NCBI GenBank assembly: GCA_018398585.1
Contig: JAGTTD010000008.1
Coordinates: 3,794,501 to 3,858,500 of the forward strand
DNA length: 64,000 nucleotides
DNA from: Simmondsia chinensis
Lineage: Eukaryota; Streptophyta; Magnoliopsida; Caryophyllales; Simmondsiaceae
Direction: 5' to 3'
Of the stretch, positions 43,671 through 55,245 are shown piece by piece. Position numbers and translations under genes: made by a program. Position 1 is the stretch's first letter; the number at the start of each line of letters is the position of its first letter. The notes beneath the pieces were generated by a model. The model had not been told where the DNA came from. It ran no database searches and worked only from the letters and a program-made list of their open reading frames with translations.

Positions 43671-43858
43671 GAAGATGCAACAACAAACTCTGTGCTTCAA
43701 AGGACTTCTGCCAAGACAAGGCCTGGGATATTACGGAAGATGCAACAACAAACTCAGTGCCTCAAAGGGCTTTGCCAAGGTAGGGTCTAGGATAACCCGA
43801 AGATACAAAAACAAAGAGTCTCAAAAGGCTACTGCCTAGACAGGGTCTAGGATGCCAC
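43671..43858 (-). repeat. three tandem tail units (65, 63, 60 bp)
   Basis: Units 43671-43735, 43736-43798 and 43799-43858 each begin GAAGAT(G/A)CAA..., carry ACAACAAACTC(T/A)GTGC-like and CTGCC(A/T)AG(A/G)C words, and end in GG(G/A)AT(A/G)...ACG. Each is the truncated SINE/LINE tail plus a short GAAGATGC word, which recurs once more at 43859. Confidence 0.85.
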
Positions 43859-43974
43859 GAAAGATGCATAGTGTTGAAATATCAATCTATATCCTATATA
43901 ATCGTACGCTTATAATTTGGATACATTGCCTCCTAAACATAGTTTGTAAATCCGAAAACGGTTAAAATGATACA

Positions 43975-44088
43975 ACAACAAACCCAACGCCTCCAAGAAG
44001 CTCCCGCCAAGGCACGATTTGGTGAGGGTAAGATGTACGCAATCTTACCTCTACAAGGTACTACCCCGTAGGAAGGTTGTTTCCGAAA
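43975..44088 (-). mobile_element. Au/RTE tail copy
   Basis: ACAACAACAAACCCAACGCC, AAGAAGCTCCCGCCAAGGC, GTACGCAATCTTACCTC and GGTTGTTTCCGAAAG in inverse orientation. Confidence 0.8.
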
Positions 44089-44786
44089 GAAAAGAATGGT
44101 ATACAAAATTCCTTACAAGAAGCAACAAGGAAAGTTGAAGGCAATGCCATAATCAAACAAAAACAATGAAAAAGATCGGAAAAGAGCAAACACCAAGTAC
44201 CCAATATGTATACCTTAATAAAATCTATTTACTTATGAAAAATTTATCATTTAAATATTTAATTTTAATATTAATTTTTCACACGTCATTAACTTTCTAC
44301 CAAATAAATTGAGTAAATATGTAGCATTTTTCATAGCCAAATTATGTATCCATCAATAAATAACCCATGATTCCTTCAGTTTCAACAAAAAAATTGTAAA
44401 AAAGCAATACTACAGATACCTAATTTGTATACCGAATCTATGTGACAAAAAGTCGTTAGCTTATCCAAAAAGATATCGTCTTAAATCAGTTTTAATAAAT
44501 CATAAACTTTCTATCACATCATTAGGTAAACAAACTGAGTACCGATAACATTTTCAACAAGAATCCATCACTAATTGCCATAATTTCTTAAGTTTCAACA
44601 AGAATCAACCCTATCTCCTGACAAAATCTCCCTCTTCCAATTACTACCACAAGTTAGAATAATAATTTTCTCAGAAACCGAAACAAAAAATAACTTCCTA
44701 AACAACCCTACTCACTACAAAATTCTCCCTATGCAATTGCAATTGAAAAGAGAAGGAAAAATGATGCTGCAAGAGGATCAATTTAT
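44089..44786. other. 3' flank of G3BP-like gene
   Basis: AT-rich. Probably contains the 3' UTR of the minus-strand gene ending at 44787. Two similar blocks (ACCTAATTTGTATACCGAA and ACCCAATATGTATACCTTA) suggest an old duplication. No other gene seen. Confidence 0.4.
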
Positions 44787-47700
44787 CTACTTAGTACCTA
44801 CTTGACGGGGAGCTCTCCCTCCATTCTGATAGGGCCTCTGCTGATGGTATCCGTTCCCGTTCCGCATGATTCCAGAGAACTCGGGCCGTTTTCCGTAGTC
44901 GTTCCTAGCATAACCTCGGCCACCGTTGAAGTTCCCTCGACCCCTGAAACCATCGTTGCGGAAGCCACCCCGTCTAGACTGGAATGAGCTGACACCGTTT
45001 ACAACTGCAGGATTGAAATCATAACATTGTAAATGAGTGAATTCAGATAAGCATCCCCAGTTCCTCGAAAGATGGAGGTTGTAGTTCTTTAGGCTCCATT
45101 TTGTTTAACTAAAAATATTTTCAACTAAAAGAATTTTTCTTAAAAATTTGTCTTTCTAACTAAGAAATAATTTCATTCTATAAAACAAAGGAAGCCTTAT
45201 TTGTTTGTTGACTTTGGACGCTCCTTGCTTTGTCTTTAACATAGATGTTCCGTCAGCCTTTGTGGCTTTCTTGAGGTATGTCTCTCATATTTATACACAA
45301 ATCCATTTGATCGCTGCTGCAGGGCGAGAGAACTACTTGTCTGGTCTCGCGGTGCACTCACTCCCGTTACAAAAATGAAATAACGCCACAGCTTGACTCG
45401 AGACCAAGACCCCTTACGACTCGCATCAATAGCGGCACTGAGCGGCCGGAGATTGATTGAAAAGGCAGCCCAGCCACACTCACACACATACAAACACATA
45501 CACATGTTACTAGCTTGGGCTCATCGTTTTTTTGGTTTTCAAAATGTCTGAGCACAAAGTGAAAAATCAAGAATGATAGCAAACATGCCAGATAACCAAC
45601 AAATACATCCCAAGCAGCAATCTCATTGATCTAACCTTACAATTTGTATTTTAATCATTATGATTGCAAATTATATCAAAATGAGTATCTGGGTCCAAAA
45701 ATACAGCAGTATAAGGAGAACAAATGGGCAATCAGTCATAATTGATGAGAATAAGTGTTAACGAGAGAAGACCATTCAATCATTCTAGTGTTCAATAAAT
45801 TTGAAGAGAAAAGCATAGTATACTTGCCTCGAGTAGTAGTTTTCTTCTCTTCAATGAAAGCCTCTTTACCACCAATACGGATTTGCCTCATCTGAACACG
45901 TGGATATCCAAAAACACACGTAATTAAGATAGAGGCCGTCACTAGAAAGTTCTAGGACCAATCTCAAAGTATCCAATATAAATTATCAGCCCTTCACAAC
46001 CATCCTACCAACTATTCCTATAAATTTCCCTCAAAATTTAATCTAGCATTTAAAAAAAAAAAAAAAAAAAGAGGGTGCAACACGAGAACTACCTAAGAGG
46101 TCACCCATCTCAGTATTACTCTCGCTCAAGCACACTTAACTTCCCTCAAAATTTTATCTAGCTTCAAAAATTACGCAATTATCATCCACCACGGATTTAA
46201 AACACCATTGAGAAAAGAAAAACATCAACACCAATAATGAATAAGAAATTCGATGCAAGGAATACATACATATTACACATGTACATATGCACATTACATA
46301 TACATATATACGTATACATATATGTAAATATGTATATGTATGTATGTATGTCAAATTGTCTAAAAACAGTTGAGAGTGGCATACGGTAAAAAAAAAAAAA
46401 AGAAAATTTAAACTTCATCTCAGACCAACATGTATGAAGAACAAAACATGAAACAAGAAGACCAATAATGTGCAAATACCTTGATCGCATCCTGCATAGC
46501 ACTTGATGTCTCGAATTCAACAAAACCGAAAGTGAAACCCTGTTTTCAAGCAACAAGGTTATGACAAAATAAAAAAGACATCACGATAAAAACTAATTAT
46601 TCACAACAGCTAAATTATATACTAACCCGGTTGGTTCTGACTTGGATGCCATTTGGTTTAATGGGCCCAAACCTTTTGAATTCCTGCTCAACTTGTTCAG
46701 GTGTTGTTTCCCAGGGTAAATTCCCAATGTAAACAGAGTACCCCTGGTCTGTAACGTTGCCTGAAAGCATACACCACCCAGTCAGCATGTTTATATCATT
46801 CACATATCCGCTGTGAAGTATGAACTCAAAACTAGCAAAAAAATAATTCAGCTCCCTAAGTGCTGGGATCATATAAATGAAAGCAAATAGAACTCGAAAG
46901 TCTTAACAGAAATTTGAGAGTAGAAAGCACCTTCTGCAGGGTCAGCACTGATTTCATGACCATTTGTACCGTTAGCAACAGAAGATTCAGAAGCAGCAAC
47001 CGGAGCAGCAGCTACACGAGGTTGTTGTCCAGTAGAAGATACCACAGCTACACGTGACTGCTGCTCAGGGTTTGGTGACGCAACCTTTGCAGCGTTACTG
47101 GGTACAGTAACTGGAGAAGCAGTCTCTTTCATAACCTTAGTTACAAAAACAATCAAATTAGCACAATCCTGAAGGATTCAAGACGAGCAGAACTTGTGTA
47201 TATAAATTAAGTCACTCACTATTGATGCCCAAGAAGATTTCTTCGGTGTAGCCTCATGTGCACTAGACACTGGCTCGACGACTGGTTGGACATTATTATG
47301 ATTCAGATCAGCTGGTGGTTGAGTAACCACTTCAACAGGTGATCTCTCTTCATTTTCAGACGAGTCACGTGCTTGTGTGATGTCCTCAGTGATGGACTCC
47401 ACTGGTACTGTATGATTTTCCAAAGAATTACCGAAGACTTCACTTGCCTCTGCAAGACAAGAATTAAAGAAATGAAAACATTGCTCATTTAGCCTGTATA
47501 TCCAAGAAGACTAAATAAAACCCATGCCACTGAGGCTCAGCCTATGAGAGCTGAACGCAACCATGTGTTCAAAGGTCAAACTCGGCTATGTAAATTCTTT
47601 TATATTATTGGTAAAATTTGAATCATCTTGTTATCATTTCAACATTCAAGTATCCTTATTCAACAGGGAGACTTTAGGCTATAAAGGAGTCAAGTAACTA

Positions 47701-50700
47701 TGTGTCAAACCACCATGGGGCAGTGCAAAAAGAGTGTATCTTTACAAAGCTTACCATGATCTGGTGTCAAGGATGCAACAACAGGATCTTCATCAAGGTT
47801 GTGCCCCAAGGAATTATTCTCAGGCAATCTATCTTCGATAAATCTAAAGGTATCATTTAGCACAAAGTAGCCGCCTTTGTCTTGTGGTGCTAAAAAGAAG
47901 GATTCAGTGAATTTTCTTCTCACATTGTCCTTGCCAGTTAAACAGCCAGTCACTAGAACAATGACACCCTGCATGTAAGAAGCTTGTGCATCTGCAGTCA
48001 TTATCTCCGCCTTACAACTTTTGGGATCCAAGGAAAGTATCAGGTCATTGATTTCCTGCCAAGAGACAACCAAATAAATATTAATATGCAGCTTAGGTTT
48101 GCAAATAGATGGCATGTTTATGTCCCCTCCCCTTGTGCTTCTTCCCCCTCTATAGGTGGTTGTGCTTCAATAAACTATCTAAATAATCAGTTCTACAACT
48201 CCTACAGCCAAAGTTGAGTAAACAAACAAGACAGATGCGTGTTACAGTGGACCCTGTTCTGAAAACACAACAAAAGATTATACAATTGACAAGATCCGGT
48301 GCCTAGTAAATTGTAGTACAACAACTTAATTCAACGAAAAGTTTAAGAAAATTCAATAAATATCGCACTCCCTCAAATGTAGAACTATCGTGAGGGCTTT
48401 AGAGCACTGTAATCAATTGTATCAATGTAATATTTTCATACACAAGTGATACACGAATGTCAAAAAATGAAACCAGAAAGATAGGACTCAAAACTTTAAA
48501 TGTCAATAACCAATCATCCAATAACTTTTATAGTTTCATGTTAGCTGAAAAGTGAGTTTGCCAATAAAAGCATTCAACAAGCTTTCATTTCAAAGGAAAG
48601 AAAGAATTAGCCTATAGTAAGTTAAAGTTAGGATAGAACGGTTGGTACAACTTCGTAGTTCTTATAGAATTGGTAGCTATACTTTTAGGGTGCGTTTGGT
48701 TCAGCTTATTTCAGCTTATCTGTTTCAATAAGATCTGTCCATTTAAGATCTGTAACTTTTTACAGTGAAGTATTTGGTTGTGCTATGCAAAAAGATCTTT
48801 TTTACAAAATCAAGTGTTTTGATACAAGTTTAAATAATAACTTATATATTATAATCACAAAAATGAATTAATAATATAAATTAATTACTAATAGTAGGTT
48901 AAAAAAATTATTATAATAGTTGGTTATGGTAATGGGGAGTGATAAGTATAATGACTCATGAGCGAAAAAAGGGTCGTGGTAGGTGGGAGTGGTGATAACA
49001 AGTAAAAGTAGGTTATAGTGGTGAAGATTTAATATTAATATAGTCTTTTTAAAGCATTTTTCTGAAATAAGCTGTGAAAAAGATCCAGTTTTGCATCTTT
49101 TTCTGCTTAGTTATAAAACAGCTTTTTTTATCTTTCTATTTAAGCTATGAAAAGGATGAAAAAAAGATCTTTTCTACCAACTAAACACAAGCCCTGCAGG
49201 AAACTAGATCTTTTTCACAGCTTTAAGCTGTTAAAAAGTTGAACCAAACGCAGCCATAATCAGCATCCACTATGATCTATGTAGATTAAATATAACATTC
49301 CAAATGTACACAGTATTTTCTCAATAAATATTTTCCATATTTAGTGTACCCAACATCATCATATGAATTCTTTGTCAGAAACTAACATCCAGCAAGTCAA
49401 ACATTTAGTAAACCATGGTGATTGACTTCATAAGAAGAGCTAATGTTAACATAAACAAACAGAACGAGTTGCATTCCAAGTCATTTAATGCAACATATAA
49501 AATCTTACCTTCATGGTTGTTGCGGTAACTAATAAAGCATCAGGCCCTGGCCGTGTCATAGTGCTGGAATCCTGGTAAAACCTGTAGACCATATCTGGGG
49601 ATTCATGTAGCACGTTGTAAAATTGGGTCACAAAGGCATGTCCGACCATTTCCGGACTGAAATCAGAAGCACCATCATTTTGAGCAGCCATCTCTGGAAT
49701 AATTCAGTGTAAAGCACATATTAATAACAAAAATGAAATGAATGTCAGAGATGCAATAGAGCTCTGATTTAAAATAAAAATCTTTTGAAATTCGAATAAA
49801 TACAAAACAAAGAAATTTAAACAGACTGAGAAATGCATCCACTCTTATCAATTCAGGCCCTGCATCCACTGTAAAGGATGCTCCTAAAGTCACGGCCCCG
49901 TCCTATCTCGCTCAAACACACACTAGGCAATCCACAAATCCCACTGAGAGAAAGAAATTCCTTACACTAAGGCTCCGTTACATTGGAGGGGTGACTTTTT
50001 CTTCTCCTCAAATTTTTCTTAATAAAAGATCTTTAATTAAGAGCATTCTTCCTTTAAAAGCTTTCATTTGTATGATAAGGAAAATAATTCTTTATCTAAC
50101 TTTTTATGAGGTTTCCGTTTGACCCATTTGAAGGCGAGGTGAGATTAAGGTGGGAGATTGAAGTAGGAAATGTTTTATCTTCCATGAAGAAAAAATGTCT
50201 TCCCCTCTCCTTGAGGAAGTCAACTTCACCTCTATCAAGTATGTCATCATTGCAACTTAGGAAAATGGTAGGAAATGAGGGAAGAAGAAGATAAACCAGT
50301 CTCATAAAGCCTAAGAGCATCCAACTAATAACATCCATCTTGCGTCAAACTTAGTCGTTAACGGACCAACTACTTCAATGAAATGCTTAAGGTGGTGAAA
50401 GTAACTAGTAAATATGACGAAATATATGCCTCCAACTAGTACAAGCACAGTGATTTCAAAGATGTGACAACAACAACAACAACAACAATCCCAGAGCCTT
50501 GCGGCTCCCGCAGAACGCAGGGTCTAGGGGGGGGTGATGTACGCAGCCTTACCCCTTCCGTCAAGAAAGGAGACTGTTTCCGGGGACCCCCAACCTTAAG
50601 TAGTTGAGTGCCTGCAGATAAACCACCAATCAATAACATGCATATAGAGGGAAAAGTAGAAGTAGGAGAGAAAAAGGAGACGGAGAAGAAGAAGAAGAAG

Positions 50701-53700
50701 AAGAAGAAGTAGGAGAATGGGTATGATTAGGGACTTAGCTAGGCTAAAAGTGCTACACTAGAGGTTATGCTTGCCTAAGAATCTTAGACTACCAGTCACT
50801 CCCCTTACTACTCTACTCTGCCATCTCCGCTACCCTAATGCTAGCCCTCCAACGTGTCCTATCTGAGGCCATCTCCTCTCTTAGGTTTAGGTGGGTTAGG
50901 TCTTGACGAATCGTCTCCAGCCAACTCTTCTTTGGTCTGCCCCTCCTTCTTCTGCTTATCTCTGTGTTAAGCTGTTTGCACCTCCTGACTGGGGCTGAGG
51001 TCGGTCTTCTGCTGACATGTCCAAACCATCTTAGGCGGTGCTCCCTCAATTTATCTTCAATCGAGGCTACACCCAGCTTACCTCGTATCACATCATTCCT
51101 AATCGTATCCTTTCTTGTGTGGCCGCACATCCATCGTAGCATCCTCCTCTCTGCCACCTTCACCCTCTGTGTTTGATTTTGTTTCATTGGTCGACACTCT
51201 GCCCCATATAACATAGCCGGTCTTACTACCATCTTATAGTATTTTCCCTTTAACTTTAGCGGGAACTTTCTATCACACAGCACCCCAGATGCCATCCTCC
51301 ACTTCTGCCAACCTACTTTAATCCTGTTACTGACATCCTCATCCACTTTACCATTCTGGTGTATCATGGATCCCAGATATTTGAAGCTCTCCTTACTTGA
51401 TACGGCTTCTGCTCCAATCTTAACCTCCTCGGTGCTTGTCGTGGTGGAACGGTCGAATTTGAATTCCACATACTCGGTCTTAGATCTGCTAATCCTTAAA
51501 CCCCTCGATTCTAGTGCGCCTCTCCATAGCTCTAGCTTCTCGTTTATGTCCGCACGAGATTCCCCTACCAGAACTATGTCGTCTGCAAAAAGCATGCACC
51601 AAGGTACCTCCCCTCGGATATGTCTAGTGAGCTCATCCATCACTAGAATGAACAGGAAGGGACTCAAGGCAGAGCCCTGGTGGACCCCTACTATAACAGG
51701 GAAAGTGTTTGTCTCGACTTCTCCTGTTCGCACATTAGTATATGCCTCTTCATACATGTCCCTAATGACCCGAATATAAGGCATCGGGATGCCTTTCCTT
51801 CCCAACACTCTCCACAGTACCTCTCTTGGCACTCTGTCATATGCCTTCTCTAGATCAATGAAGACCATGTGGAGGTCCTTTTGTCTCTCCCTGTATTGCT
51901 CTATCGTCCGACGTAAGAGATGAATGGCTTCTATTGTTGATCTCCCAGGTATGAACCCAAACTGGTTTTCGGTCACTTCCGTCTGTTGTCGTATTCTCTT
52001 TTTTATGACTCTCTCCCACAACTTGAGGGTGTGACTCATCAATTTGATCCCCCGGTAATTGGCGCAGCTCTAGATATCACCCTTGTTCTTGTAGATTGGG
52101 ACCAGTGTGCTCTTCCGCCATTCTTCCGGCATCTTGTTCCCCATCAAGATTTGGTTAAAGAGTTTTGCTAGCCAGCTGCAACCCCTCTGTCCAAGGCATT
52201 TCCATGCCTCAATGGGTATCCCATCTGGACCAATTGCTCTTCCCCTACCCATATGTTTTAGGGCTTCCTTGATTAACAATAGAAGAGGTACAAAAATGTA
52301 TGCCATTCTATTATATCAACCATAATTTCTGCTCATAGAACCCAAACTTTCACGGACTTTGACATAACTACAAGTTTTTCAGACAACCCACTCAAGTTTT
52401 TGCTATTAGCAAACCATTAAACTCGATGGTAATGACATAAGCAGGTCAACAAAGGGGTTTGGCCACATGGATTCTGCTGCGAGATTTAGGATTCATAGTT
52501 GGCAGCTTATGTAACAGAAACCTTTCCCTAAAGACATTAGCCATAATGAAAATCCAAAGACAAATACATAGGGGGTCAAAATCAAAAGTCTCAAACAGTA
52601 ATAGCCCTCAGCTAGGCTGATAGCCCAATATATGGTTAAAATAACTTATTCATTTCTCAAATTCAACCCTAAACACCAAAAATTCAGTACAACAGAGACC
52701 AACAAGGTGTGAAAATCTATATAAAGAATAGAGTTTTTTTACCACCTTAACTTTAGATACAGTTTCAAACACCCGAATTTTCATTTTTTCCAATGTCACG
52801 CCTAAACTTTCCAAAATATTAGCAAAAACTAGATGTTAACGGTATTAAATTAAGGTGTGACGTTGAAAATTTTGAAAAGTATTAAGTGTGACATTGAAAA
52901 AGTTTTAGAAAGTTTACGTGTAATATTGAAAACATTCGAAAGCTCAGGTGGCATTAAAAAAAGAAAGAAATATAAGTGATTTTTTGGAAGTTTAAATGAT
53001 TTTCAGTAAAAAGGAACCCTAAAGAACGCACAAACAAATCGAGCAAAACAGCAAAAGAACCATTAAACAAGTCACACTTCACCACATGAACTAAAGCGCC
53101 GCAAATCGAACTCAGATCAAAAGGAAACAACAAAAACTCATATTTACGCTTTACTCGCATCACATAGTCAAACCCTAAAGAAATTTATGACCTTTAGGAT
53201 TTTTTTATTTTTGCTGAAAAACATCTCAACTTCGGTGCGGTATCTAAAAACCACCTAGATTTTCTATTTTTTCAATATCACATCCAAAACTTTCCAAATT
53301 TTTTCAATATCACTTTAACAAAAATTAACCAATGTTAACAGCATCAAATTAAGGTGTGACATAGAAAATTTTCAAAACGCTTAGGCATAACATTGAAAAA
53401 ATAGAACATCTATATAACTTTTGAAACAGTATCTAAACTTTTGGTAGCCTACAGTAAAAAAAAACCCCTAAAGAACACCCAAACAAATCGATCAAAACCG
53501 CAAAAGAACTAACAAATATTTCAGCACACGAACCAAAGCACCGAAAATCAAACTCAGATCAAAAGGAAACAACAAAAATTCTATATTTATACTTTACACA
53601 CATTGTCAAAACCCTAGACCGTCATTCAACAGAGACGAACAGCGACACACAGAGAGAGACAGAGAGAATTAGTTACTCTAGTACCTCTTTGGAGACCTCG

Positions 53701-53790
53701 GAGGAGGAGGGGAGGAGAGAGAGAGAGAGACGATGGCCGCTTGGGGTTCGAACTTCGGCGGAGAAAGGGGCAAAGAGAGAGAGGGGGCAG
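44787..53790 (-). CDS. G3BP-like stress-granule protein, NTF2 + RRM (464 aa)
   Basis: Minus-strand coding exons: 49509-49691, 47755-48055, 47220-47449, 46931-47135, 46627-46760, 46480-46539, 45828-45891, 44787-45004. Phases join exactly to 464 residues. Residues 1 to about 130 form an NTF2-like domain ([47 protein letters not shown]). An acidic, then Pro/Ser/Ala-rich linker follows. An RRM has RNP2 VYIGNLPW and RNP1 FGFVEF. The C-terminal tail is RGG-rich ([20 protein letters not shown]). This is the plant G3BP architecture, an RNA-binding protein of stress granules. A purine-rich non-coding first exon (donor GAG/GTACTA, exon 53685 to about 53790) precedes a 4-kb intron ending at 49694. One intron uses a GC donor. 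Confidence 0.94.
45092..45196. mobile_element. short Tourist-like MITE, G3BP last intron
   Basis: GGCTCCATTTTGTTT at the left and AAACAAAGGAAGCC at the right are flanked by TTA duplications (45089-45091, 45197-45199). The unit is only 105 bp. Confidence 0.75.
46048..46140 (-). mobile_element. 5S rRNA retropseudogene with poly-T 3' tail, G3BP intron
   Basis: On the minus strand, TAAGTGTGCTTGAGCGAGAG, TAATACTGAGATGGGTGACC and TCGTGTTGCACCC are the 3' half of 5S rRNA, followed directly by a T run of about 19 and no Au tail. A 22-bp duplication with one mismatch flanks it (46026-46047 and 46141-46162, TTCCCTCAAAATTTAATCTAGC). The T run may reflect a pol III terminator carried into the copy. Confidence 0.88.
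48056..49508 (-). other. G3BP intron between the two NTF2 exons
   Basis: Holds the MITE at 48688-49255 and otherwise AT-rich sequence. No other gene seen. Confidence 0.6.
48688..49255. mobile_element. PIF/Harbinger-like MITE, G3BP intron
   Basis: GGGTGCGTTTGGTTCAGC and inverse GTTGAACCAAACGCAGCC define a 568-bp element. TTA lies at the left and ATA at the right, an imperfect 3-bp duplication. The inner sequence also folds back (AAGATCTTTT against AAAAAGATCT words). Confidence 0.78.
50464..50617 (-). repeat. LINE 3' tail identical in type to the SINE tails
   Basis: In minus orientation: AAGGTTGGGGGTCCCCGG, AAACAGTCTCC, GGGGTAAGGCTGCGTACATC, CCTAGACCCTGCGTTCTGCG, GGGAGCCGCAAGGCTCTGGG, ATTGTTGTTGTTG. 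The same blocks in the same order form the second half of the 5S-headed SINEs. Confidence 0.88.
50464..52297 (-). mobile_element. RTE-type LINE, 5'-truncated, in G3BP 5' UTR intron
   Basis: Minus strand. RT starts in 52070-52297 ([18 protein letters not shown]) and, after a single stop in KGDI-stop-SCANYRG, continues for 409 codons to 50813: fingers (FGFIPGRST), [34 protein letters not shown], catalytic [16 protein letters not shown], and the C-terminal [14 protein letters not shown] and HRLRWFGHV motifs. The [22 protein letters not shown] end is typical of RTE elements. The endonuclease domain is absent. A 3' UTR with a GAA microsatellite leads to the tail (50464-50617), which is the same sequence found at the 3' end of all the SINEs here. 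Confidence 0.9.
50813..52306 (-). pseudogene. RTE LINE reverse transcriptase ORF
   Basis: One frame of about 490 codons is interrupted by a single stop at about 52067-52069, between KGDI and SCANYRG; a Gln codon there (CAG to TAG) would explain it. All RT motifs from palm to thumb are intact, including FADD. The element is therefore young. It lacks the N-terminal AP endonuclease, so this copy could not have moved on its own. Members elsewhere in the genome may supply the enzyme. Confidence 0.88.
52298..53684 (-). other. upstream part of G3BP 5' UTR intron
   Basis: No coding sequence. Contains two diverged copies of a block with AACCCTAAAGAA(C/T)(G/A)C, CAAACAAATCGA and ACTCAGATCAAAAGGAAACAAC (53015-53150 and about 53460-53580), a local duplication of 400-450 bp. 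Confidence 0.5.
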
Positions 53791-54051
53791 AAATTAGGGC
53801 AAGATTTAAAGACAGTTGGGGGGCGGGAGCCAATCCGTGTGAGATTTTGATTTCCTCTCTATTCTCAATTAAAAGCCTACCCTATAAATAAATTAATTAA
53901 TACATCCTTATAATAAAATGTGAAAAGGAAAATACATTACTTATATTTTAATATTTCGATATATTTAAAAATAATAAAAAATATTATGACTTTTTTAAAT
54001 TATTAAAAAGACCCTTAAATTTTTATGATATTAATAAAAACACTCTTAAGT

Positions 54052-54082
<31 letters not shown>

Positions 54083-54602
54083 ATATAGGCTAGAAGACTA
54101 AATATACTAAAAATAAAATAGGACATGCCAGGATCAGGCTGGGAAATGAGCGCACAGTTTTTGTCAAATTAATAAAAAGGCCCCTCTCTGAAGTGATGAT
54201 ATCATTTTTAGCAGACAAAGCTGACATGATATCTGTATTTTTATTAATACTGCAGTAAAATGACAAAAATACCCTTTAGTAATTATATTTTAAAATAAAT
54301 TAAGCGAAAATAGATAGCTACTACGTGATACAACATCCGAATGTCGCGCTTATGCGGTAAGAATAAGGATATTAAAGCGTACTTTACGTCATTTTATTGT
54401 AGCATTAATAAAAAAAAATAATTGTCACGTCAGTTCTATCCATAAAAAATGTCGTCATCATCACGCTTGAGATAACTTTTTTATTAATACATCAAAAATT
54501 TATGGGCCTTTTTAATAATTTAGAAAGGTCATAGTCCTTTTTATTATTTCTGAAAAAGTCAGGTACTAAAATATACATAACCAAGGGGAATATATATATA
54601 TA
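53791..54602. other. intergenic with inverted-repeat element
   Basis: 53937-54582 is a relative of the element at 30232-30906: left arm AAAGACCCTTAAATTTTT, right arm AAATTTATGGGCCTTTTT, with a shared centre TGACAAAAATACCCTTTA. A (TA)(CA) microsatellite lies at 54055-54083. Confidence 0.55.
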
Positions 54603-54842
54603 TGGCGTTCTTATAAAAGGGTGAGAGCGCGAGAAAAGTCAATCCTGACCCTCCATTGTAATGGACAGCCAAGATTTATTAAGTATTGGAAAAAAAAAAT
54701 TTACTTCTCTTATCCCTTCTTTCCTTTTGCCCCATGCAAGGATATGGGCAGTAAATTATTTTTTTTTAGTATCCAACAAATCTTGGCCGTCTATTACAAT
54801 GAAGGGCTAGTATTCACTCCTCTCACCCTCTCATAAGAACGC

Positions 54843-54844
<2 letters not shown>
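54603..54844. mobile_element. foldback MITE (242 bp) inside a TA microsatellite
   Basis: TGGCGTTCTTATAAAAGGG and its inverse CCCTCTCATAAGAACGCCA form the ends. Pairing continues inward (CCATTGTAATGGACAGCCAAG against CTTGGCCGTCTATTACAATG), so nearly the whole unit folds into one hairpin. It lies in TATATA sequence on both sides, suggesting a TA target. Confidence 0.8.

Positions 54845-54905
<61 letters not shown>
54845..54905. repeat. (AT)n microsatellite
   Basis: About 30 AT units directly after the foldback element. Confidence 0.95.
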
Positions 54906-54909
<4 letters not shown>

Positions 54910-55245
54910 CATTAAATATACTAAATTTGACTATTTATTATTTAAGTATTCTGACATTTTAATGTATGTAATGAGATATCTTAAGGTTTAAATATTTTAT
55001 TATTTAGGTATCCTAAGATTTTAAATTTTTATCAATTAGATATATTTTGTTGAAATTCAATGAATTTTTATTTGAAAATGCTAAAATTAAATACAATTCT
55101 TGTAATATATTAGTATCTTCATTAGGATTTGTTATTTTTTGCCAACAAATGCTAACATGACATATAATATTAACAAAATTTAGGTAGTTTACATTAATAT
55201 TCGTTGAATATTTTATGGCAATTCACTAAATTTTTATCAAAACAA

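Noticed and set aside
43300..43860. CRISPR-like array
   Set aside because: The short direct repeats are truncated retroposon tails in a plant genome. Spacers are not unique and no cas genes exist.
49890..49930. possible further 5S fragment (CCTATCTCGCTCAAACACAC)
   Set aside because: Only about 20 bp resemble the inverse of 5S, with no tail or duplication, too short to support.
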